Positions 55,128 through 63,040 of a stretch of 64,000 nucleotides of DNA are shown here, piece after piece; position 1 is the first letter of the stretch, and each line of letters starts with the position of its first letter. The notes below the pieces were generated by a model. It was not told the origin of the DNA. It did no database searches and saw nothing but the letters and a program-made list of their open reading frames with translations. The stretch spans positions 1-64,000 of the forward strand of contig JBGRQE010000001.1 in the NCBI GenBank assembly GCA_041725955.1, read 5' to 3'. This DNA comes from JBGRPZ01 sp041725955. Lineage in GTDB: Bacteria > Bacteroidota > Bacteroidia > Bacteroidales > JBGRPZ01. The position numbers and the translations under genes are program-made.

Positions 55128-55898
55128 ATGGTAAAGCCAAAAAAACATTTAGGACAACACTTTCTTACAGATCTAAGTATAGCTCAGCGCATTGTGGATG
55201 CACTATCAGAAGAACAACCAGATATTATTGAGGTAGGTGCCGGTACAGGAGTACTTACTCAATACCTTATGAAACGACCCAATCAGAAACTTCATATTAT
55301 AGAAGTGGATACTGAGTCTGTTGAATACTTAAATGCAACCTGGCCACAACTCAGTGAAAATTTATACTTCCATGACTTTCTGAAATACCCATTGGAGAAA
55401 ATTACTGAAGATAAGTTCGCCCTTATAGGTAACTTCCCTTATAATATCAGCTCTCAGATATTTTTTAGAGTTCTTGATTATAAAGAACAAATTCCTGAAG
55501 TAGTAGGAATGTTGCAGAAAGAAGTGGCTGAAAGATTGGCTGCAGGTCCAGGGTCAAAAACTTATGGCATTCTTAGTGTTTTGCTACAAGCATACTATGA
55601 TGTTGAATATTTATTTACTGTAGATGAAACAGTATTCAACCCTCCTCCAAGAGTAAAATCAGCAGTAATTCGTTGTACCCGAAATAATGTGAAAAAACTT
55701 GATTGCAACGAAAAGCTTTTTAAGCAAATTATAAAAGCATGCTTTAATACGCGTAGAAAAACTGTGCGTAATGGTTGTAAAGCATTGATTGAAGATAAAT
55801 CAGTAATGACTGATGAAATATTTAATAAACGTCCTGAACAACTTTCTGTAGAACAGTTTGTGTGGCTAGCAAACTTCGTAGAGAAGTATAGAAGGTAG
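55128..55898 (+). CDS. rsmA: 16S rRNA (adenine1518-N6/adenine1519-N6)-dimethyltransferase
   Basis: 256 residues. The family start KKHLGQHFLTDLSIAQRIVDAL, SAM motif I IIEVGAGTGVLTQYL, motif IV NFPYNISSQI and VVGMLQKEVAERLAAGPGSKTYG are all present. It dimethylates two adenosines in the 3' hairpin of 16S rRNA late in 30S assembly; loss gives kasugamycin resistance. The C-terminal domain FNTRRKTVRNG is intact. Confidence 0.96.
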   Translation: MVKPKKHLGQHFLTDLSIAQRIVDALSEEQPDIIEVGAGTGVLTQYLMKRPNQKLHIIEVDTESVEYLNATWPQLSENLYFHDFLKYPLEKITEDKFALIGNFPYNISSQIFFRVLDYKEQIPEVVGMLQKEVAERLAAGPGSKTYGILSVLLQAYYDVEYLFTVDETVFNPPPRVKSAVIRCTRNNVKKLDCNEKLFKQIIKACFNTRRKTVRNGCKALIEDKSVMTDEIFNKRPEQLSVEQFVWLANFVEKYRR

Positions 55899-55904
55899 TT
55901 TGAT

Positions 55905-55936
55905 GGATTCGGATTTCGAATTTCGAAACCCGAATC
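55905..55936. repeat. Palindromic hairpin after rsmA
   Basis: GGATTCGGATTTCG pairs with CGAAACCCGAATCC with one mismatch. It sits seven bases after the rsmA stop and may be its terminator, although a T-run is absent. Same style as 54377-54409. Confidence 0.55.
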
Positions 55937-55981
55937 CCCAATTTATAGCATTTCTAAGAACAATTTTACTCTTCTATAGCA

Positions 55982-55989
55982 TACATTTG
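55982..55989 (+). promoter_or_regulatory. -7 box ahead of the SulP transporter gene
   Basis: TACATTTG fits TAnnTTTG, 69 bases before the ATG at 56059. No clear -33 box. Confidence 0.35.
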
Positions 55990-56058
55990 CCCGATTTTTA
56001 ACGGGGTTGTAAATATATTGAATAGAAATTATTCAAAGAGTTAAGATTACAAACAGAA

Positions 56059-57687
56059 ATGGAAAGGATTTTTCAGCCTAAGCTTTTTTCTATTCTCAAG
56101 GGAGGATATAGAAAAGAGCAACTTAGCTCCGACATTTTAGCCGGAATTGTTGTTGGTATTGTTGCTTTACCACTTGCTATCGCATTTGCTATTGCATCGG
56201 GAGTTTCGCCCGAGAAGGGATTGATTACAGCTGTTGTTGCTGGATTTTTAATTTCATTGCTTGGAGGAAGCCGCGTTCAGATTGGTGGTCCCACGGGTGC
56301 ATATATTGTAATAGTATATGCCATTATTGAAAAATATGGCCTTAATGGATTGATGATTTCTACGATAATGGCAGGAGGCTTACTGCTATTATTTGGTTTG
56401 TTGAGGTTGGGATCATTGCTTAAGTTTTTTCCTCAACCGCTTATTGTTGGTTTTACTAGTGGTATAGCACTGACTATATTTTCTACTCAGATAAAGGATG
56501 CTACAGGAATGGCTATCGAAAAAGTTCCTTCTGCTTTTCTGGATAAATGGGCAGAATATTTTATGCATTGGAGCAGTATTAGTCCGTGGGCATTGGGTAT
56601 TACTTTGGTAAGTATTCTGATTACTATTTATATGGGAAAGATTACCAATAAAATACCAGGATCTTTTGCCGCTATTATAATAATGACAGTATTGGTAGCT
56701 GTATTCGACTTGCCTGTAACAAGTATTGAAACCTTCTTTGGAGAGATTCCTAATGATATACAATTAAGCATGCCTGAATTTCAGTGGAGCCAGTTGCATA
56801 ATTATTTTGCACCGGCTTTAACTATTGCGTTGCTCGGGGGAATTGAATCTTTGCTTTCTGCTGTTGTTGCCGATGGTATGATTAGTGGAAATCATAGATC
56901 CAATACAGAGTTGATTGCTCAGGGAATTGCCAATATAATAACTCCGTTTTTTGGAGGTATTCCTGCTACCGGAGCTATTGCCCGTACAGCAACTAATGTA
57001 AAGAATGGTGGTAGAACCCCTATTTCGGGTATTGTTCATGCCATTACTTTGTTGATGATTATGTTGTTTTTTGGAAAGTGGGCTAAGCTTATCCCGATGT
57101 CATGTCTTGCCGGAATTCTGATTGTTGTGAGTTACAATATGAGCGAGTGGAGAAGTTTTATTGGTATTCTTCGGGGTAGTGCCTTTGATATTATAGTTTT
57201 GATTGTGACTTTCTTACTGACCGTATTGGTCGATTTAAGCATTGCTATACAGGTTGGTGTTGTACTTTCTGCCTTGCTATTTATGAAACGTATGGCTGAT
57301 ATAAGCAAGACATACGACCATCGTTTAGATTCAGATATTATTGAAGATTATTCGCATTTGCCTAAGCATATAAAGATTTTTGAGATTAGTGGCCCTTTCT
57401 TTTTTGGCTCTGCCAAGCAGTATGGTCAGGTAATTAAAGCCACAGGAATGAAATCGAAGGTATTGATTATTCGTATGCGTCATGTTCCATTTATTGATGC
57501 TACAGGTTTACAGAATTTTGGATCTGCTATTAAGATATTGAAACAAGCAGGAATTCAGGTTTTGTTATCAGGAGTAAATACTGAAGTTCGTAAAGAAATA
57601 GATCGTAGTTCACTGCTAAATTTAGTAGGGAATAACAATATTTATAGTTCCTTTGGCGACGCTGTAAAAGCAGTTAAATGTGATTAA
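56059..57687 (+). CDS. SulP-family anion transporter with STAS domain
   Basis: 542 residues. The membrane core has ILAGIVVGIVALPLAIAFAIASGVSPEKGL and GGPTGAYIVIVYAII, the SLC26/SulP signatures, and 10-14 TM segments; the C-terminal STAS domain (about 440-540) has IFEISGPFFFGSAKQY and MRHVPFIDATGLQNF. SulP proteins carry sulfate, bicarbonate or organic anions; substrate not decided. No carbonic anhydrase is adjacent. Monocistronic. Confidence 0.92.
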   Translation: MERIFQPKLFSILKGGYRKEQLSSDILAGIVVGIVALPLAIAFAIASGVSPEKGLITAVVAGFLISLLGGSRVQIGGPTGAYIVIVYAIIEKYGLNGLMISTIMAGGLLLLFGLLRLGSLLKFFPQPLIVGFTSGIALTIFSTQIKDATGMAIEKVPSAFLDKWAEYFMHWSSISPWALGITLVSILITIYMGKITNKIPGSFAAIIIMTVLVAVFDLPVTSIETFFGEIPNDIQLSMPEFQWSQLHNYFAPALTIALLGGIESLLSAVVADGMISGNHRSNTELIAQGIANIITPFFGGIPATGAIARTATNVKNGGRTPISGIVHAITLLMIMLFFGKWAKLIPMSCLAGILIVVSYNMSEWRSFIGILRGSAFDIIVLIVTFLLTVLVDLSIAIQVGVVLSALLFMKRMADISKTYDHRLDSDIIEDYSHLPKHIKIFEISGPFFFGSAKQYGQVIKATGMKSKVLIIRMRHVPFIDATGLQNFGSAIKILKQAGIQVLLSGVNTEVRKEIDRSSLLNLVGNNNIYSSFGDAVKAVKCD

Positions 57688-57714
57688 AAGAGTTGGTTGT
57701 GAAAACTTATAAAT

Positions 57715-57756
57715 AAAACCAGACCATTCAATAGCTGAATGGTCTGGTTTTATTTT
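57715..57756 (+). terminator. Terminator of the SulP gene
   Basis: A perfect 16-bp stem (57715-57730 with 57736-57751, core CCAGACCATTCA) with a 5-nt loop and a T-rich tail. Confidence 0.92.
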
Positions 57757-57789
57757 GTATGCTATTATTTCCTTGACTATACCTGGTTA

Positions 57790-58104
57790 AGTGCAGGTGT
57801 TTGGTTCGATAATTATTTCCTTAAAAAACTTAAGGAACTCCTCAAATTCTTCCTTTTTTTTATAAGTGAAATTGAATTTCTATGTGATTCCATAATATAT
57901 TCACGTATTTTTGGAAAAGCTATGAAGTTGGGTTTTGTTATATGCATGGCATATGGACATGTTATTTTCCTATAAAACGTATTAGAGAATAAAAGCAAAC
58001 GACTTATTACAAACACTATTGACTCATTAGCTCTAGTTAAAAAAAATGAGCTGGCTTATGAACAGAATGTGATTGACCAAAATAAGTTGTCAGAATTATT
58101 TTAA
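57790..58104. pseudogene. Decayed coding remnants, family unknown
   Basis: On the minus strand a 67-residue frame (58016-57813) contains CPYAMHITKPNFIAFPKIRE and SHRNSISLIKK. If one A is added to an eight-A run near 57860, it continues KKKEEFEEFLKFFKEIIIEPNTCT to a stop, which reads like real protein. On the plus strand 57976-58104 is open for 42 codons (ENKSKRLITNTIDSLALVKK, then NELAYEQNVIDQNKLSELF) with no good start, like the tail of a lost gene. I do not recognise either. They suggest past rearrangement in front of the RND operon. Confidence 0.35.
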
Positions 58105-58114
58105 TAAGTGATAT

Positions 58115-60430
58115 ATGTATTTCAATAAAATTATTGGGTGTTTGTTGCTATTTTGTATAGTGATTAGTAGCTATGGAGAAAACTATTCTATTTCAGGGAT
58201 TGTAACAGATAATAAAAAAATGCCTGTTCCAGGATGTTCTGTTATTATGAGGTCAAAGATTGATTCATTATATTTTAAAGGAACAATTAGTGATTCTAAT
58301 GGTGTTTTTAAGATTGTAGATTTACCTTCAGGGGATTATTTTTTGAAAATATCATTCTTGGGTTACTCTTCTTATATAAGAGATATTAAGTTGGATAAGA
58401 ATAATGATTTGGGGAAAATTATTCTTCAGGAGAAACAACTTAATTTGGATGAAGTTGAAATTTCGGCAAGTATGGTAGAAAGGTTTTCCGATCGGAAAGA
58501 ATATAAATTGACAAATATTGAGAAAGATTCATATAGTAGTGCTTTGAACGCTTTGGAAGTTTTGCCAAAGATTCAGATTCTGGATCAGAAAATTTCTACT
58601 TATGATGGAAAAGCTGTTAAAGTTCTGATTAATGGCATTCCATCAAGTTCCAGAGATTTGTCTGTTATTTCTCCTTCCAATATTTTGAAGATAGAATATT
58701 ATACCAATCCGCCATTGCAGTTTTCCAATCTTGGGTTAGGTTCAGTGGTAAATGTTATAACAAAGCAGAACCAAAGAGGAGGTGTTGTCGGTTTTAATAC
58801 TCAGAATGCCTTAACTACTGGATTCGGTAATAATGTTATTGATTTAAAATACAATTTTGGAAAATCTCAAATAGGTGTGCTTTATAGTATTGGCTATCGA
58901 AGTTATACTAAACGAATATTAAATGAATCCATAGAGTATCTGAATTCGGAAAAGTTATATAGAAAGAACAAGATAGGTAAAAATAGTCCTTATAGTTATG
59001 AAGATCAGTTGGTAGAGTTGAATTATAATAATGTGAAGCTAAATGATTACACCTTTAGTACAAAGGTTTCATTAAAGTCCTTGAATAGGAGAAGATCTTC
59101 ATTACAAGATGTTGTTTTGCTTTCAGGGAATAATAAATTGTTGAAAACTGCTGAAAGTGATGATAAGGATAATTATTTACGTCCTGTTGTTGATATATAT
59201 TTTCACAAAGCAATGGGTGCTAAACAGAATATAAGTCTGAATGTTGTAGGTACTTATTACAATTCAAATTATGATTATAGATATACTGAGTTTTCTGGTG
59301 GTGTGCAAAATTTTAATACATCAACAGATATTGGTATAGATAAATATTCAGTGATTGGAGACGCAATGTATGGTTATAGACTTAAGAATACACAACTTTT
59401 TTATGGTTTGAGGTATATTTATAATAAGAGTCTTCAGCAAAATACATCTGGCCATGGTAAAATTGAAACCAATGAGATTTATACATTTTGTGGTTTGAAA
59501 GGGGAGATGAGTAAAAAGTTAAACTATAATATTAGCCTAGGATTTGATGAAAATATTTCTACAAAAATAGAGGGGAGTAAATATCAGTTTTTATATTTCA
59601 GGCCTTCCGTTCAGTTAAGTTATTTCTTAAATAAAATGTCTGAACTGTCATTTGTTTATGAGGTTAACACAGAAACACCTTCAATAGCTAATCTTACAAA
59701 TAATCCATACTATAAGGATGAGAATTATTTATTTACAGGGAATCCCAATCTAAAACCCAGTAATTATCATAATCTTTCTTTGTCTTATTTCAGAGGATTT
59801 AAGAGTTTTGTTATAAATGCAAAGACCAGTTATGGATATGGTAAGGATGCCATTTTACCAGTTTTCGAAAAAAGCTCTAATTCTACGATTGTAGAATCAT
59901 TCCAAAATCTTGATTGTTCTCAGAATCTTAAAGCGAGTGTGTTTTTTCAATGGTTTCCATGGAAGAATTTTGTTCGTTTTAGGCTATACAACGAATTGTC
60001 TTGCATTCATAATGTTATAGGAGAAAAAGAATGGGATTATACAGATTTCTATGTTGTTCCTTCTGTTTTTCTTTCATATAAAAGATGGGGACTCCAGTTT
60101 TTTTATCAATCAGAAAGGAAAGTTCTTTTTGGACAGCAGCAGATTATAAAACCAAGTATGGCTTTGTGCGAGCTTTCGTATAAACCGGTAAAAAACTTAT
60201 CGGTCGCAGCTGCTATTCGTTATCCATTTTATAAAGCATGGAAACAATCATCAACGATTTTGTCTTCTGATATTATTTCTCGTTTTGAGTCTGAAAGAAT
60301 TGTAGATAATGCCAATATGATTTACGTTAATTTGGTTTATAATTTCTCTTATGGTGTGAAAAAGAACCGAATAAAGCGAAGAATGAATAATGAAGATAAG
60401 GATACAGGTATTTTAAATAGAAGCAACTAG
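58115..60430 (+). CDS. Outer-membrane beta-barrel receptor (OMP_b-brl_3 type, TonB-receptor-like)
   Basis: 771 residues: signal peptide (1-21), a CarboxypepD_reg-like domain (about 24-112, SISGIVTDNKKMPVPGCSVIM), a plug-like domain (about 120-215, SALNALEVLPKIQI, VNVITKQNQRGG) and a long barrel. The plug pattern with KVLINGIPSSSRDLSVISPSNILKIEYY is that of the outer-membrane barrel family 3 proteins, not classical siderophore receptors. The C-terminus continues past the last barrel strand with a basic tail (KKNRIKRRMNNEDKD). First gene of a run with a propeller-like lipoprotein, a membrane-fusion lipoprotein and an RND permease. Confidence 0.82.
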   Translation: MYFNKIIGCLLLFCIVISSYGENYSISGIVTDNKKMPVPGCSVIMRSKIDSLYFKGTISDSNGVFKIVDLPSGDYFLKISFLGYSSYIRDIKLDKNNDLGKIILQEKQLNLDEVEISASMVERFSDRKEYKLTNIEKDSYSSALNALEVLPKIQILDQKISTYDGKAVKVLINGIPSSSRDLSVISPSNILKIEYYTNPPLQFSNLGLGSVVNVITKQNQRGGVVGFNTQNALTTGFGNNVIDLKYNFGKSQIGVLYSIGYRSYTKRILNESIEYLNSEKLYRKNKIGKNSPYSYEDQLVELNYNNVKLNDYTFSTKVSLKSLNRRRSSLQDVVLLSGNNKLLKTAESDDKDNYLRPVVDIYFHKAMGAKQNISLNVVGTYYNSNYDYRYTEFSGGVQNFNTSTDIGIDKYSVIGDAMYGYRLKNTQLFYGLRYIYNKSLQQNTSGHGKIETNEIYTFCGLKGEMSKKLNYNISLGFDENISTKIEGSKYQFLYFRPSVQLSYFLNKMSELSFVYEVNTETPSIANLTNNPYYKDENYLFTGNPNLKPSNYHNLSLSYFRGFKSFVINAKTSYGYGKDAILPVFEKSSNSTIVESFQNLDCSQNLKASVFFQWFPWKNFVRFRLYNELSCIHNVIGEKEWDYTDFYVVPSVFLSYKRWGLQFFYQSERKVLFGQQQIIKPSMALCELSYKPVKNLSVAAAIRYPFYKAWKQSSTILSSDIISRFESERIVDNANMIYVNLVYNFSYGVKKNRIKRRMNNEDKDTGILNRSN

Positions 60431-60596
60431 AATAGTTTTTGGTTCTTAATACAAAGGCAAATAAATTCTATAATAAGTTTATTGTAGTGTTTAAAAGCTA
60501 TATTTGTTATTTAGATTTAGTTATTAAATATCGACTGCCATAGAAATTTGCATTTTTTGAGTCAAAGAATATTGCAAAGGAAAAATAATTCGATTT

Positions 60597-60671
60597 ATGG
60601 CAGTTGTGCATAAACTAAAGCTTGTTGCTTTTAGAAGTGGCAAGCTTTTTAAAAAATTAAGTTTAAAATGA
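60597..60671 (+). CDS. Possible 24-residue leader peptide overlapping the next gene
   Basis: An ATG-started frame of 24 codons, rich in Lys, Leu and Val, whose TGA overlaps the ATG of the lipoprotein gene (ATGA). Inside it lies an 8-bp hairpin, AAAGCTTG (60617-60624) with 60641-60648, followed by T. This could be translational coupling or attenuation, or chance in AT-rich DNA. Confidence 0.3.
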   Translation: MAVVHKLKLVAFRSGKLFKKLSLK

Positions 60672-61885
60672 GGATAAATTATATTATTAGTTGTTCTTTA
60701 GTTTTTTTTATTTCCATTATTATTTTTTCTTCCTGTCAGCAAAATAAAGAAAAGTGGCAATCTGAGAATGCAACAAAATATTTAGATCAAAAAACACTTA
60801 GAAAGAAGAGGGTTTTTTCATTTCCAATAGATTCTAATATTGCTTTAGTGAATAGCAATTCTTTTAGAATAATGAATGACAGTATAATGTTCTTTGGAAA
60901 TAATGATCAATCAAAGGTATTTTATTACAATATTAAAAATGGGGAATTATTAAATTCATATTATTTTCCTCCAGAGGGGCCTAATGCATTAATAAAAGAT
61001 ATGTGTAATTATTTTATACCTTCTTCTATTGATGATGTAATTACGTTTTGCCACAGAAAAGCAGAGCTAGGAGTTTATCAGGATGGACAATTGAAGCATA
61101 GAATATCTCTTGTTGATACAGCGAATTTTAATAAGAAAGCTCGCCAAGGTAAGAATCCATTTTTTTCGTATCCTGCCAAACCTAGTATATTTGATGTCGT
61201 TGATTCTTCAGTTTTTGTTACATATTTTCAGTCAAAAGAAACTGAATGTGGAAATATTCCTGCCTTTAGAGTTTTTAAAATTCCAATCAATACTCATGAT
61301 AGTATTAAAGCAATGATTCCGCTGGCACAGAATTATAAAACAGGGTATTATGGACATTCTTTTAATTCCACATTGCCTTGTTTAACTTATAATTCAAAAA
61401 AGAAAGTTATTTCTTCACACCAACCAGCATCTCATTATATTGAAAATTACAATTTGAATGGAGATTTATTGGAAACTAGTTTTGTAGGATCTAAATATTA
61501 TAGCAACGTAATACCGCCGTTTTCAGATCAATATGAGAAAAACAGAAGAGAGGAAGTAGATCAATATCTTGCTACCCAGTTTCACTTTTTAGACTTAATT
61601 TATGATCAATATCGTAATTTGTATTATCAGTGGTGTAAACTTCCTGTGCCTCTTGATATATTTAAGCAAACGGGCTGGTATACTTATGAGTGTAGCTTAT
61701 TGATTCTTGATGAGGATTTAAAAAAAATTGGAGAGGTAGATTTCAAAGGGGGAAATAATTCAAACAACTATAATGTGTGGAATACAATGATTTGTCCTGA
61801 AGGATTAATTTTAATGAGGAATGATTTGTATGAAAAGAACCCCAATTCTTTCTATTTTGAAGTTTTTGATGTTGTTGAGAAATAA
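60668..61885 (+). CDS. Propeller-like lipoprotein, DUF4221-type
   Basis: 405 residues. Lipoprotein signal peptide with lipobox IFSSC. The rest has repeated strand patterns: SFRIMNDSIMFFGNN, KVFYYNIKNGELLNSYYFP, ISSHQPASHYIENYNLNGD and CSLLILDEDLKKIGEVDF, consistent with a six-bladed propeller such as DUF4221 proteins. Function unknown; in Bacteroidota such proteins often accompany peptide-export or RND clusters. It starts 237 bases after the barrel gene and ends 17 bases before the MFP gene. Confidence 0.65.
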   Translation: MRINYIISCSLVFFISIIIFSSCQQNKEKWQSENATKYLDQKTLRKKRVFSFPIDSNIALVNSNSFRIMNDSIMFFGNNDQSKVFYYNIKNGELLNSYYFPPEGPNALIKDMCNYFIPSSIDDVITFCHRKAELGVYQDGQLKHRISLVDTANFNKKARQGKNPFFSYPAKPSIFDVVDSSVFVTYFQSKETECGNIPAFRVFKIPINTHDSIKAMIPLAQNYKTGYYGHSFNSTLPCLTYNSKKKVISSHQPASHYIENYNLNGDLLETSFVGSKYYSNVIPPFSDQYEKNRREEVDQYLATQFHFLDLIYDQYRNLYYQWCKLPVPLDIFKQTGWYTYECSLLILDEDLKKIGEVDFKGGNNSNNYNVWNTMICPEGLILMRNDLYEKNPNSFYFEVFDVVEK

Positions 61886-61902
61886 TTTTTGATGGAATTG
61901 TA

Positions 61903-62994
61903 ATGGGGATATTTACAAGTATAAAGGGAAAAATAATCTTGGGTTTTGAGTTTTTCTTTGTTTTATTTTTGATTCTAGCATGTAATAATAATGAGCATAG
62001 AAAAAATAGTCAAGTAATTACAGATACTAAGGATAAAGATATTGCTAAGGTAAAGGTAATGCCTTTGTCTTTAAAAAAATTTCCATCACAGACTTTTGTC
62101 AATGCTAAATTGATTGCTAAAAATAAAGTTGATTTATGTTTTTCAATGAGTGGTAAGTTGATAACATTGAGGGAAAAAAATGGGAATTGGGTTAAAAAAG
62201 GAGATGTAATAGCTTGTTTAGATCGTGAGCGTTTAGCGTTAGAATTGAGAAGAGCTAAAGATCAATTAGCTTTAGCATATAACCAACTTATTTCATTGTC
62301 TTTAGGTTTTGAACCTGAGGTAGGTGATACCGCAAAAATTTCACCTAAGGTTTTGGCTAATCTAAAGCTAGAAAGTGGTTACAATAAAGCACTATTATTA
62401 TTGAAAGAGAAGGAAATAAATTATAAAAAGTTGAGACTGTGTTCGCCGATAGATGGTCAGGTTGTAATGCTTGAGGCTCACGAGAATCAATTGGTTAATG
62501 AAAATAAGTTTTTTTGTCGCGTTATTGATAATAGAAATTTTTATGTAAAAGCAGAGTTACTGGAAACAGAGCTGAGAAATTTACATATTGGTCAAAGTGT
62601 ACAGGTTAAACCCTTGGCTTATTCTGAAAAAAGTTTCAAAGGTAAGTTAGTAGAAATAAATCCTCAGGTAAGTAACAAAGGGTTGGTAAATATAAAAGCT
62701 ACAGTTGAGAATTCTGAACAGCTTTTACTTGATGGAATGAATGTTGAATTAGTTATTGAGCAGAATACCCCTAATCAAATTGTTGTCCCTCGAGATGCTA
62801 TTGTTTTACGTTCGGGGAAACCAGTTGTTTTTACTTATGTCGATGGTAAGGCATACTGGAATTATGTCAAAACGTCTTTAGAGAATGATCAATTTGTATG
62901 TATTAAGAGTGGTTTGAAAGAAGAAGATTTAGTTATCTATAATAATAATTTTCACTTGAATCATAATAGTCCTGTGGAGGTATTATCAAATTAG
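61903..62994 (+). CDS. RND efflux membrane-fusion lipoprotein
   Basis: 363 residues; lipobox LILAC, so it is anchored as a lipoprotein. Half-motifs FSMSGKLITLREKNGNWVKKGDVIACLD and RLCSPIDGQVVMLEAHENQLV frame a short coiled hairpin (about 105-175); then the beta-barrel (NFYVKAELLETELRNLHIGQSVQVKP) and membrane-proximal domain (IVVPRDAIVLRSGKPVVF). It is the periplasmic adaptor of the RND permease that begins 46 bases downstream. Confidence 0.9.
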   Translation: MGIFTSIKGKIILGFEFFFVLFLILACNNNEHRKNSQVITDTKDKDIAKVKVMPLSLKKFPSQTFVNAKLIAKNKVDLCFSMSGKLITLREKNGNWVKKGDVIACLDRERLALELRRAKDQLALAYNQLISLSLGFEPEVGDTAKISPKVLANLKLESGYNKALLLLKEKEINYKKLRLCSPIDGQVVMLEAHENQLVNENKFFCRVIDNRNFYVKAELLETELRNLHIGQSVQVKPLAYSEKSFKGKLVEINPQVSNKGLVNIKATVENSEQLLLDGMNVELVIEQNTPNQIVVPRDAIVLRSGKPVVFTYVDGKAYWNYVKTSLENDQFVCIKSGLKEEDLVIYNNNFHLNHNSPVEVLSN

Positions 62995-63040
62995 TGTATG
63001 GAAATAGCTTATTGTTTTTGAAGGTAATTTGAAGATTGTT

